Below, one piece after another: positions 40,498 through 50,959 of a stretch of 64,000 nucleotides of DNA. Under the pieces are notes generated by a model that saw only the letters and a list, made by a program, of their open reading frames with translations, was not told the DNA's origin and ran no database searches. The position numbers were made by a program, and so were the translations under genes. The stretch spans positions 6,944,001-7,008,000 of the forward strand of contig JBHGNT010000005.1 of assembly GCA_043228905.1 (NCBI GenBank), given 5' to 3'. Positions within the stretch are counted from its first letter, which is position 1, and the number at the start of each line of letters is the position of its first letter. This stretch comes from Azolla caroliniana (taxonomy: Eukaryota > Polypodiophyta).

Positions 40498-41155
40498 AGT
40501 AGTACACTACAATGTGTCCATGGAGAACACAACATGGATTAAAAGATGATTAGTACAAACTCTTCAATATAGGACAGTACTATGAGTACAAGACATGTAC
40601 TTTACATCCTTCAATAAATACTGATTTAGTACAGATACAACACACAGTACAATACAATGTGTCCATGGAGAGCACTCAACATGGACTAAAAGATACTTAG
40701 TACAAACTCTTAAGAATGGCCAATACTATGAGTACAAGACGAGTACTTTACATCCTTCAATAAATACTGATTTAGTACAAATACAACACACAGTACAATA
40801 CAGTGTGTCCATGGAGAACACTCAACATGGATTAAAAGATAATTAGTACTAACTCTTAAGGACAGACAATACTAGGAGTACAAGACGAGTACTTTACATC
40901 CTTCAATAAATACTGATTTAGTACAAATACAACACACAGTACAATACAGTGTGTCCATGGAGAGCACTCAACATGGACTAAAAGATACTTAGTACAAACT
41001 CTTAAGAATGGCCAATACTATGAGTACAAGACGAGTACTTTACATCCTTCAATAAATACTGATTTAGTACAGATACAACACACAACACAATACAATGTGT
41101 CTATGGAGAACACTTCACATGGATTAAAAGATAATAAACACAGATCCACGTGACA
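40498..41155 (+). repeat. 146-bp tandem repeat array (about 4.5 units)
   Basis: The marker TGTGTCCATGGAG or a close variant recurs at 40512, 40658, 40804, 40950 and 41096, a constant 146-bp spacing. Units 2 and 4 are almost identical (ACATGGACTAAAAGATACTT), whereas 1, 3 and 5 share ACATGGATTAAAAGAT, so the array has a two-unit (292-bp) order. It is AT-rich, rich in AGTAC, has no coding potential, and starts exactly at the truncated F LTR. Confidence 0.92.
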
Positions 41156-41315
41156 TGATGGTATTATGTGATCAATCAAGAACACTTAACATGCATGCAT
41201 CCATTTGAATAGTATTGTGTTTGAATAGTTACAAACATAATTAGTATGCATGCACTAACACAAGACTTACTTCCTTAGACATTGCATTATAAGTACTAAA
41301 CATATGGATTAAAAA

Positions 41316-42890
41316 TTACCTGGCGATAAAGTAGAATGATCGTGTTGCCTTAAACTGCGAGGCAGCACCATCAGACCAAACCCAATGACGGTTAAAGCTA
41401 AACCCTAGAGACAATAAATATGCATGGTGAAGCTTAAAACAATGTTGAACAAATAGTGTATGATGCTTTTTATCATCTGAAATGTAAAATATTGATTTCT
41501 TATGTAACTCACCGTCTTGTCGCCAATAGCAAATATATACAAGTATTGTACATTGATCATTGTACCAATGCATTGATTGAATCTCATTTTGAACTTTAAA
41601 TGTATAGTTTTCTGCAAAGTCAATAATGGATACGATGACACCCGTTGGTAAGTTATTAATACATTCCTTGAATTGTGAATTTTGCCAATAACTCCGGAAG
41701 TTATGTGGAATGAACTACCCAAGTTATTTCTTAAATTCTGAGACAAGGGTAGCAACACATGTCTCCTTATATACTTCCTTGATACGCTTAGTTACAAGTC
41801 CCTAGCCAATATTTTCAGTCACATACTCTAAATATTTCCATTTCACAATATGACTGTTTCCCAAATCAAGCTCCTGCCTACAAAATAATGTTAGCGGACA
41901 AACCTTACATGTTCTTAAAAGACATGTATGACGATGCCACTCACATGATGGTTCTTTTTCACAAACACAAGACCTCCATAACTCAGAAACGAATGCATAA
42001 GTCATGTTTCGTGCATTACACCTATTATCCTCCCCGTTCAGTCTACAAACCTCACAAGTGCAGACACATAATTGCCCGTGTATACCCTTAGAATCAGTAC
42101 GCATTGCATTCAGTCCAAGCCTTAACATGTCCATCTGCCCGTGTATTCCTCTCATTTAATTTTCTAACATAATATTGTTTCAAACCTTGGAACTTGCGGA
42201 ATCCAACAGTCAAGCTTGGATGTTGGTCTTTAAAGTTCATGTACAATTCAGCCTACATCAACCAATATATATAGCAAACATTAATATACACTTGGTCAAA
42301 ACAAAAATTTATGGAATGTGAATTGATATAAAAAATGGAATACCTCCGTCATCTCGAAGAAGTGTCTAGGGTGAATTCTGTACTTACCCTGACTTAATCG
42401 TTGTCCACACACGTCCTTCTTATTTGGTGAGACACGCATATTTTTTGCCCAAAATGAATCCACTTTCTCAATAATCTCTTGAGATAAGGCATCGCATCGT
42501 CGTCTACGTCCCAACCCCAGCCACTTTAATTGGCTTGAGTGTATATTTCGGCGATGTTTCCCCAAGTTCCTTCTTTGAATACCCAGGGCTAAGGCAACTT
42601 TAGTATCACTATATTTTTTTTCTCTCGCACCGTTCACAACCATGTGTAGGGTTGCCCTCTTTGCAACAAGTTTGTCTATGCTCTCTACACCTTTCACTAA
42701 GCCTAGGGATGACTTCATAGACTCTACAATCTCTTCTGAAACACATTGGTCCCTGAATTTTATTCTCCCCATGTCTTCATTCAAACGTTGATGGTGTAAC
42801 ACTCTACATATAATATCCCTACGATCCTCTTCATCAAATCTCTTCGTTATTTCTACCAAATAATGGACTATGTGAAGAACCACTCATCTC
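41316..42890 (-). pseudogene. Degenerate spliced gene, DDE-transposase-like
   Basis: Minus strand. The first part (from 42883) encodes KKYSDTKVALALGIQRRNLG, HRRNIHSSQLKWLGLGRRRR, CDALSQEIIEKVDSFWAKNM, RVSPNKKDVCGQRLSQGKYR and HPRHFFEMTE. A plausible 91-bp intron (GT at 42343, AG at 42253) joins EMTE to AELYMNFKDQHPSLTVGFRK and GLKQYYVRKLNERNT. A frameshift near 42150 precedes LRLGLNAMRTDSKGIHGQ and a Cys-rich block (CVCTCEVCRLNGEDNRC, then CVCEKEPSCEWHRHTC). The last part reads YNDQCTILVYICYWRQDGEL and HWVWSDGAASQFKATR, then a donor-like CAG/GTAATT at 41326. The SDGxxSQFK motif recalls a DDE nuclease block in transposon-derived proteins; this is inference. It is broken by stops and no terminal repeats were found. 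Confidence 0.5.
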
Positions 42891-43189
42891 ATGGTCCTTT
42901 CAGATATACATGAGTTACTTGACAACTCACTCTCATTGGGGATCCCCATTTGGTCACTAGATTTATCCAAAAAAATTAAGTGTCGTGCGAGAGTAGTTAA
43001 TGTTATATAGACTACAATAAGAAATCACAATCAAATGTTTTTAAATGCGGCTTGCAAAGTGAGAAATAATTCATTTCGGACATTAGAATTATGGATCAAA
43101 GATGACAATTAGCATTTCTTTATTCACAAATTTCTAAAAATGAAAAAATTTAGTACAGAAAATGAAAAAATAGTTCTGAAATTTAGTAT

Positions 43190-43560
43190 TGGAAAGGAAC
43201 CTCCAATGGTGGAGGGAGCGTTGAATCAGTGTGATATGCCACCTCGATTTGGTGGAAGAAACCTCCAATGGTGGATGGGGCGTTAAATCTATGTGATATG
43301 CCGCCTCGATTTGGTGGAATGAACCTCCAATGGTGGCAGGAGCCTTGAATCTGTGTGATATGCCGCCTCGATTTGGTGGAAGGAACCTCCAATGGTGGAG
43401 GGAGCGTTAAATCTGTGTGATATGCTGCCTCGATTTGGTGGAGGGAGCCTTGAATCTGTGTGATATGCCACCTCGATTTGATGGAAGGAACCTCCAATGG
43501 TGGAGGGAGCCTTGAATCTGTGTGATATGCCGCCTCGATTCGGTGGAAGAATCCTCGCCT
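43190..43560 (+). repeat. 62-bp minisatellite (about 6 units)
   Basis: CCTCCAATGGTGG recurs at 43200, 43262, 43324, 43386 and 43491. One unit lacks this part but keeps TGTGATATGC and CTCGATTTGGTGGA. Since 62 is not a multiple of 3, each unit is read in a new frame, and the minus strand stays open across the array (160 codons, 43665-43183), giving recurring AAYHTDS, LPPPLEVP and HITQIQG peptides. I do not regard it as a gene. Confidence 0.9.
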
Positions 43561-43689
43561 CGGTGGAAAAAGCCTCAAATCACCGCGAGATAAACTGCAA
43601 TCGGTGGAAGAAGCAAGAAAATCGTTCTCGAAAAAGTCACTATTGGCTGTTATAAGAGGCCTCAAAACAGTCTCTAATCCTCAACTCAA

Positions 43690-44110
43690 ACCCTAAAGCA
43701 AAAACCCTAACAAAACAAGAAATCCTCAATCCAAAACCAGAAACTTGACATGGATGTCTGAGATATGCTCCCTAAACCCTAACAAACCTCTTACATTGGA
43801 GGAAAACCAGAAACCTGACATGGATATCTGAGATGAAGAGCTCAGAGGGATAGAGGAAGAGGAGTAAGAGGAGTTGGTTTGAGGGGAAGTGCCAAAAATG
43901 ACGTGATGGGGAAAATAGCCCCCAAAATGGAAAGAACATCTCCTCACATGTTCCCCCCACTCCTTGTCTTAAAAGACACTTGTACTACACTCGCCCCACT
44001 CCCCAAAATCAATTTTTTTTTCTCTGATTTTTTTTCTCAATTATTTAGTACTAACAATATCGAAAGGACTGACATTTTTTGTGGCCAAAAATAGTACTTT
44101 TCTGGTACAC
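43690..44110. other. Intergenic, unassigned
   Basis: Contains several AACCCTA-like words (CAAACCCTAAAGC, AACCCTAACAAA) and a partial repeat of CCAGAAACTTGACATGGAT and CCAGAAACCTGACATGGAT about 70 bp apart (43737 and 43806). No coding region is supported. Confidence 0.4.
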
Positions 44111-44121
44111 CGTAGCGTGCT

Positions 44122-44192
44122 TCCACCCATGTCCATTGGTTAGAGTGATAGCACTGGGGAAGTTGAGTTTGATTCTCAACAACAAGCAACAA
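44122..44192 (+). repeat. SINE-like (tRNA-type) sequence
   Basis: TCCATTGGTTAGAGTGATAG followed by GAAGTTGAGTTTGATTCTCA resembles pol III A and B boxes at tRNA-like spacing. A related copy lies at 59130-59205. No tail or target duplication could be fixed. Confidence 0.35.
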
Positions 44193-44269
44193 GGAAGTTC
44201 CCCCAAGTACATTGGGGCAAGGAAGTCCTCTGAGGGGAATATGTTGGGACAAGGAAGTCTTCATTATTA

Positions 44270-44930
44270 AATAAGTGGATCAACAACATGGAAGGCTATT
44301 TGAACCAATGTTGGGTGAGGCCACGAGAATGGGTGGATGTGTTGGATTGATATCTTGAGGGCACACCTACGATTGGTTATGTGCACCCCTTTGATAGTTG
44401 AGAAGTTTTCAAGCTATGATTGTGGAAATACTTTATCCCAAAGGATGAGCCTTTGAGGCTAAGGCCAATTAATGTGGACAATTTTGGCAGGTTACAAGGG
44501 TTTCTCTATCAATTATGGCTTTCACTGAGAAAGGAGGTAGAGAAATTGGAACCAAGAACTTGGAGGAAGAGAGTCGAGTCACATAAAGCATGGGAAATTG
44601 GCAGACCGCCCAATACAAAGACTCTAGGTGAGAAAAGGGTTCCCCACAAGAGGTGGGAGCTCAAGTGGGTCTCAACGAACAAGAAGAAGAGGACTTGGCT
44701 ACTCAAGTGCAAGTCGAGGCGGGTTTGATCAAGACTGGCTCGATCACAGTGAACGGGAAAAGTATGATGATGGAGGAAACGACTCGAAGGGACTTAGAGA
44801 GCAAGATTGAGGTCAAGGTGAACTCAACCAAGTTGGTTGAGCAAGAAGTGAAGATAGAAGAAAGCACCTTGACATCGAGGTGGTTGAACAAGAGGTCGAG
44901 GCGAAGCGACTCCTGTAAACTAACATAAAG
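44270..44930 (+). pseudogene. Gag-like retroelement remnant
   Basis: Translation across stops gives NKWINNMEGYLNQCW, VRPREWVDVLD, YLEGTPTIGYVHP and LWKYFIPKDEPLRLRPINVD, then NFGRLQGFLYQLWLSLRKEV. This pattern (W..Y L.GTA.., F.P) is reminiscent of gypsy Gag but I cannot match it to a family. The longest clean stretch is 102 codons at 44420-44728; a second frame with charged sequence follows to 44928. The LTR-like block at 45140 would be downstream. Low confidence. Confidence 0.3.
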
Positions 44931-45139
44931 GTAAGGATTGAGACTGGTGCAACGATGGTGTGGTTGATTTAGACTATGGAGGAAAAAAATGAAGGTAGAG
45001 AAACTTCCTCAAAAGGTGCCCAAAAAGAAGATTGAGAGGAACCGAGCAACAGAAGGCGAAGTACCAAAACACATAAGTACTTGAGATAGTTTTGTGAGCT
45101 TGATGTGAGTCATGCTCTAGAGGACTTGGGTGAATGTGG

Positions 45140-45530
45140 TGTCCTAGTCTGTCCCAATTGGCACACAATCCCAAATTGGGATTTACCAGGGATCCTAGTA
45201 ACATTCCCAAAATGGCACACTAGGTTGTCCCAACACTATCCCAACGGTTAGCCCCAACTGCCATCTTTGGCCTATATAAGGAGGATCATTCCTCATTTGT
45301 ACTCTTTCTTAGATTCGCCATTTTGGCTCTAAGGAGCATGGAGTGATCTCTCTCCAACTAGTTGTTTTGGGAGTTGTCCTGACTCATCCCAACTCCGTAT
45401 TTTGATTTGTCCCAGTTTGGAACTATTGTAACCTTTGTTGAGTTGGTAATGTAATATAAGAGCATGTTTTATGTCCCAAATTTGTTTCCATTTGCATTTT
45501 CTTGTGTTTTAATCTCACCAATACAATAGG
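45140..45530 (+). mobile_element. LTR-like block with TATA box
   Basis: Starts TGTCCTAGTCTGTCCC after a mildly purine-rich stretch. It holds a good TATA (CCTATATAAGGAGG, 45270-45283) and ends near CACCAATACA. The layout is that of an LTR, probably belonging to the gag-like remnant upstream. No second copy is in the window, so the boundaries are guesses. Confidence 0.35.
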
Positions 45531-45727
45531 GGCGTCTCATCTATGTTTAGGGCTAAACACATAGTTTATTGCCATGGACAACAATCAAGACAACTTGTCA
45601 ATCGTGAAGGTGAATTGTTCATTTATGGATGATGTAAGGACACAATTTGAATACATTGTCAAGTAGATTGATGGTGCATGTGCAAGTCATGTCTTCGTAG
45701 GGGTCGTAGGGATTTCATCGGTGTGGT

Positions 45728-45841
45728 GAAAAATGCATAAAATAACATCTTGAATGGTGCACTCTATAATATACTCTTTTGGGTGAAAAATACATAAAAT
45801 AACATCTTGAATGGTGCACTCTATAATATACTCTTTTGGGA
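45728..45841 (+). repeat. 57-bp tandem duplication
   Basis: GTGAAAAATGCATAAAATAA and GTGAAAAATACATAAAATAA each begin a unit ending ATATACTCTTTTGG. The two copies differ at essentially one base, so the duplication is recent. Confidence 0.9.
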
Positions 45842-48378
45842 CTTAAAGTTATATTTTCTTGGATGAGACATCACATGTGATATTTTCAGAAAGATTTCAC
45901 TTTGAAATATGCTTTCTAGTTTAAAATAGCACTCTTATTGACAGTCTCGAATCTTCCACATCAACTGTTCCAATACTTTTTTCCAACCAAATGGTAAGTT
46001 GGCAATCAAAGAAAAGCATATTAAATATCCTTCAAAACACCCATGAGAACTTTCTAGTGATGTAATCCAATCAGCAAATAAAGTAGCAAGAATATATATC
46101 CATCGAAGTAAAATGTAACAAAATTGAACAAAGTAAAAAAATCAAGGTTAAAGTCGCGATGTTAGATGCCACACAAGGAAAGTGTATTCACCCGACGTTC
46201 TTTACTTAGAGTATTATTAGATTAAGGGTCAATGGTTCAAGCTTTGAAATATCTTACTTTCATTATGCAAACTATTTAGACACACTGCGATGAAAGAATA
46301 CTAATTTTGATAGGTACTATTCCAAATACTATTCCAAGATAACTTAAAACTGAGATTTTTAGCAAGCTCTTATAACCATGTGCATTTTTCAACAATTGGG
46401 CCGCAAAATTCTGGGCTATATAGGAACTTTTTGCAATATCTAATGCATTATTGTTAACCCACCAATAGATACTAATCAATATCCAAAAGTCATTGTGATG
46501 GGTATAGTTTTCATGATATCCTACATAATTTTTATGCTCTTTTGTTTGAGTGTATAGTTTATTAATTTTTGCTCACACCACCTTGAGGTTTACTATGTAT
46601 ATAATAAATGTAAACGCACGTATGATTGTGTATATGTACATATATGCATACATTGGCAAGATGTTACAAGCAGATAGATCAATCTAATGCTTCTGTTCGT
46701 TTGTAAGTGTTTCGTTATTTTAAACCAAATATATATTGTAATGAGAGCTCAAATAGTCTCACATTGTTTTATTTCGAAAGATTAACATGTGTTAACCTCA
46801 CTTGACTATGAACAATGTCCTACATGGGTCCACATTGGCTAAGGGTTTAGTAAAGAGAGACTTGCAATAGAGATTCTCAAGTCTCAACAATGTACTAACT
46901 CCCTTCGCACTTGGGTTGAAGTCTATGGAAATGGTCTTCAAAAAATCATCATACCCAACTCACTAAAGTAGGAGATTTAGGATGGAAAGGCTTATTAAAC
47001 TTTGAAAATTGGGTTTACAGGCTAAATAAAGGGTGTTACCAAGGACATTATTATTGGGTACACGTCTAACAAGTAATTACATTGACAAAAAGAAAATGGT
47101 TCATTCTCGTTGTGTGAGACATTGTACATGATCTGAAAGAATTGTCTGTGAGTTGTTATGGACTCATCAATGGCAATCTTCGGCACATGTTTCCAACTAT
47201 CCAATTTGAAAAATCTATGTGGTCCGTTGGACATCTTTTCCATTCATCAATTACACGAGAATATCCCACCACATTAGATTTTGGGCATTGTAGACAATTC
47301 GAATAAAGTGGATTCATATGGTATATGGTAAATCAATCACCTACAATTAAAGTTTTCCTCAAGATTTGTAACATAACTACCAAGGTTTGCATAGTTACCA
47401 AAGCAAATAACACCATTACCAATGATTTGTAACATGACTACCAAGTTCTGCATAGTTACCAAAGCTAATGGCACAATTGTGAGGGTAGTCAAGCAATAGG
47501 TTACATAACACCTTGGCATACAGGCTATGTATGGCCACATTTCTATAAGAATTTGTACTCTATTCTAAGCAACGATTAAAAACTTTGTAGACACTTGAAT
47601 TGATATGATAACCAGAACAAGGTATATACATAGACCTTTCCTATATGATATATGGAACAAAACTCACACGAATAGGTTGATATATTAATATTTATTCAAT
47701 GATATTGGATATTATTTTAGTTCTACTGTTCTGTTTGTTTTAATTCGGAAATCGAATGAGAATGATCAAAATCACACATGGAATTAGAAAATCGAGAAAC
47801 TTAATGGCAAGAAACAATTGAGTAACTAATTGTTTCATTAGTTAGAGTTATAGACGCTAATTGGGGAGGAATGATGGCATTGGGTTCTCAATTACCACAA
47901 TGAAGAGAAGGAATTTGGCTGTCAGATTAGTGTAACCTTAAGGCAATCAATTTTAATGCCGGAAATGAGAGGTATTGATTATTGGGGCAGTTGATTAGAG
48001 TAATTAAGAGCGATTAAACACGAAAAATGTTTAGGTGAACTTCAATTAGAGTACTATGATTAAATCATGTCACTTAAGTAGCAAAAGGAAATTGCATTCA
48101 AACTAAAACAGAAAACAGTGGAGCGATCCTTGGGTGTATATATCAAATCGAAATGGTATCGTTTGTTGGAATGGCCTTAGTAAATGTTTATTATACCAGG
48201 TTCCAACTGGAGGGATGCCATTTTTGTGCCAAACCCTCCATGGACAGTGTACACTTAGATCTATGCCGGAAATGGTATACAGAGCTGCATGAATCTTGGC
48301 ACGAAATTATGTACAAATCATGTGAACTCAATTAATAATCCATGGGCGGATCGTATCATCATGTCACACGAGAGATGG
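45842..48378. other. AT-rich intergenic DNA
   Basis: No coding region supported on either strand; open frames are short and unlike known proteins. A small imperfect duplication of about 55 bp with 61-bp spacing lies at 47362-47480 (GATTTGTAACAT, then CTACCAAG, then TGCATAGTTACCAAAGC). The 3' flank of the first P450 gene would fall at the right end; no clear polyadenylation signal was fixed. Confidence 0.5.
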
Positions 48379-50179
48379 TCAGAAATCGTTGGTGAGACGA
48401 AATGCCTTGGGCACAACAAGTAGCGGAGCTATCCGAGGGAGGGAGAGGCCCAACTTCTCGGACATATCCACTGCAGCACCGCCATGGACGGACCATTCGA
48501 AGCAGTGCGAGAGGTTTGAGACGCCTAGCTCCACAATGCTCATGGCGAGCCCAATGCCAGGGCACATTCTGCGGCCGCTTCCGAAGGGGAGGAGCTGGAA
48601 GTGGCGGCCGTAGACATCGACATCCGGCCCCGTGGTAAACCGTTCCGGCAAGAACTTACTCGGCTCCTTCCATACGGCGGGGTCATTTCCGATGGCCCAT
48701 GCATTCACCAACATCCTGGTTCCCGACGGAATCTCATATTGATAATGCGGCCCCCCATTCCCATCCCCATCCCCATCCCCATCATCCAGCTGCAAGGTGC
48801 ATGCCTCGGTGGACATGTGCGGGATGAGGAACGGCCCCGGCGTATGCTTGCGGAGCGTCTCTTTCACGACCGCCTTCATGTAAGGGAGCTTCGGAAGATC
48901 CGCTATCTCCACCATCCTCTCCTTCCCCACCACGCTCTCCGATTCCTCCTGAAGCTTCTTCAGCACCCGCGGGTTGGACAGGATCTCCGCCATCGCCCAA
49001 TCCAGCGTTACGGTAGATGCGTTGATGCCCGCCATGATCAATTCCTGCCATCAAAATTTTTAATAAACCTGAGCCAACAAACCTTATATACAGAGAGAGT
49101 GAGAGAGAGTGTGTGTGTGTGTCTGTGCTGACCAGCGTCATTGCTTTGATGCGATCTCGGGTGAGTGGAGGGTGAGAAGCCAGGAAGGCGTCCATAATGT
49201 GGGTGGACGCTTCTCCTTTATCCTTATCTCCTGCTGCTGCTGCTGCTACTGCTTCTTCTCGGGTGGAGAGGAGTGGGTCTAGGATGGCATCGACAGAGGA
49301 GAGCCAGCGGTCCATGGCACGCTTGCTGCTGAAGTCGAGGAAGCCCAGGAGAGGGATGAAGTCACCGATGAGGTTGGCGCCCAGCAGGAAATTACCTTCC
49401 TGTACCAGCTGGGCAAGGTTCAAGTTCAGGTTAGGGATTTCTTCTTCTTCTTCTTCTTCTTCTTCTTCTTCTGCTGTGGCCAAGTTGTTCTGCTTGGAGA
49501 GGATGACATCCGACGCGCGTTGGCGGAGGAGGAGGTGGCACATGATGTTCTCCACCAGCGTGGAGAGGCAGGCGGTGAGGTTGACGGGGGACCCCGATGC
49601 GGCAGCGACACGCAGGCGGCGCAAGAGGCATCGCGTGTGGTGGTGGAGGAGAGGGGAGTGAGTGTTGTGAGTGAGGTGGGGGGCGAGGACATGGGTGGCG
49701 TAGAGGTGGCGGATGGAGCGCCAGTCGGGGCCGTAGGACGTGGTGAGGGCGGCCTTGTCGCCGCCGTAGAAGAGGCGGCTGGAGACTTGGGTGGACGGCC
49801 GTCCGGCGAAGGTCTTGTCGTGGACGTGGAAGATGTGGCGGGCGGCGTGGGCGCTGGAGATGACGATGGTTGGGCAGGAGGCGAGGCGGAGGAAGAGGAC
49901 TGGGCCGTAACGATGGGCGAGGTGTTGGAGGGAGCGGTGCGGGGAGGAGGAAGTGAGGAGATGGAGGAGGTTGCCGAGGATGGGTAGCGGGAAGGGGCCG
50001 GGCGGTAACCGGCCGCGGCCACGGGCGAATACCCAGGTGAGCCATTGAGCCAGCGCTAGCAATGCGATTATACATGTAAGTGACACTACAATGAATATAG
50101 CCAAGGTTGATATGGTGGTGGTAGTGGTTACTAGGGCCAACAACTCCCTAGTCATTGACATGAATGCCATCATGTACAT
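48379..50179 (-). CDS. Cytochrome P450, A-type (clan 71), copy 1
   Basis: Two exons: 50179-49133 and 49044-48379. The 88-bp intron has GT at 49132-49131 and AG at 49046-49045, phase 0 (MTL/ELIMAG). Predicted 570 residues; Met at 50161 or 50155 are alternative starts. An N-terminal membrane anchor (about 20-48) precedes the hinge PPGPFPLPILGN (59-70), so it is an ER protein. Heme-thiolate motif FGSGRRMCPG with Cys510; ExxR as KETLRK (Glu411, Arg414); PERF as FLPERF. The I-helix reads AGINAST (354-360) where most P450s have AGTDTT/S, so both the acid and the Thr are replaced. Microsatellites add a run of 11 Glu (before NLNLN) and DGDGDGDGNGG. Substrate and CYP family are not assignable by eye. 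Tandem paralogue of 54635-56386. Confidence 0.88.
48756..48783 (-). repeat. Coding (CCCATC/GATGGG)-type microsatellite
   Basis: CATCCCCATCCCCATC repeats within exon 2 encode the DGDGDGDG stretch between the ExxR region and the PERF motif, a surface-loop position that the second P450 lacks. Confidence 0.8.
49439..49472 (-). repeat. Coding (CTT/AAG)n microsatellite
   Basis: About eleven CTT triplets (plus strand) encode an uninterrupted Glu run in exon 1 of the first P450. The second P450 has no equivalent there, so it is a copy-specific expansion. Confidence 0.9.
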
Positions 50180-50305
50180 ACCATTCGATCTATGAACAAA
50201 CACCAATACAGCGAAATGCTGTTTGTTGTGTTTAATGGCCACTCGCTATTGAGGAGTACCACTAAGTGTGCAATTCGAGTTGCGCTTTCTGTTAACCACC
50301 TAACT

Positions 50306-50307
<2 letters not shown>

Positions 50308-50344
<37 letters not shown>
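50308..50344 (+). repeat. (CT)n microsatellite in the presumed 5' leader of P450 copy 1
   Basis: Eighteen or so CT units; on the transcribed minus strand it is a (GA)n tract between a TATA-like block (50365-50392) and the start codon at about 50179. Confidence 0.85.
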
Positions 50345-50345
<1 letters not shown>

Positions 50346-50364
50346 ACCTTTCTGTTATCTATCT

Positions 50365-50392
50365 ATACATACTTATATATATAGATATATCA
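50365..50392 (-). promoter_or_regulatory. TATA-like block upstream of P450 copy 1
   Basis: Minus-strand GATATATCTATATATATAAG lies about 190 bp before the start codon and is the best TATA candidate. AT-rich context makes it uncertain. Confidence 0.4.
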
Positions 50393-50399
50393 TATATGC

Positions 50400-50914
50400 A
50401 TGTCCCATGGAAAACCAATGCTTAAGTTTTACGGTGAGTTATGAGCCAATTTGGGCATGCGGAGGGAGGCATCGCCACGTCATCCATGATCATCATCATC
50501 CCTAACGCCTAGAAGACAAAGATGGTCCACATTTGTGGGTTAGTAAGTCGGGGCTACTTCTGCCAACCGTGGCTTATTCTCGTTCTTATGTCGTTGAGGT
50601 TATACATCTCTAGGTCGATGTGTTGTACATACTTGAGTCAATAATATGTGTACAATATAGATGGGTTCAATTCTCACTGGTTTAACTTGGTTGCTATTTA
50701 TAAATGGCCCTCCAATCATTGTGTTGGTTGAACTTTGTTAAGTTACCACTCTAATAAAATACTCTAGCTTACGAGATGCCACCATGCAATGTAAGGAATT
50801 TAATGCCTATCTAAATTCTAGTCTCCATTGGGCAACGGGTGTGACACTTGTCACTGATCTCTCTCTCTCTTTTCTTTTCTTTTCTTTTCTTTTTTCTTTT
50901 TTTTTTTTGGTAAA

Positions 50915-50959
<45 letters not shown>

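Noticed and set aside
40498-43560. CRISPR-like arrays
   Set aside because: The repeats are contiguous tandem units without distinct spacers, in plant nuclear DNA.
49426-50075. Alternative long frames over P450 exon 1 on both strands
   Set aside because: Shadows of the GC-rich coding exon: Pro/Ser/Arg or Gly/Val/Glu-rich with no domain, while the P450 frame has all the motifs.
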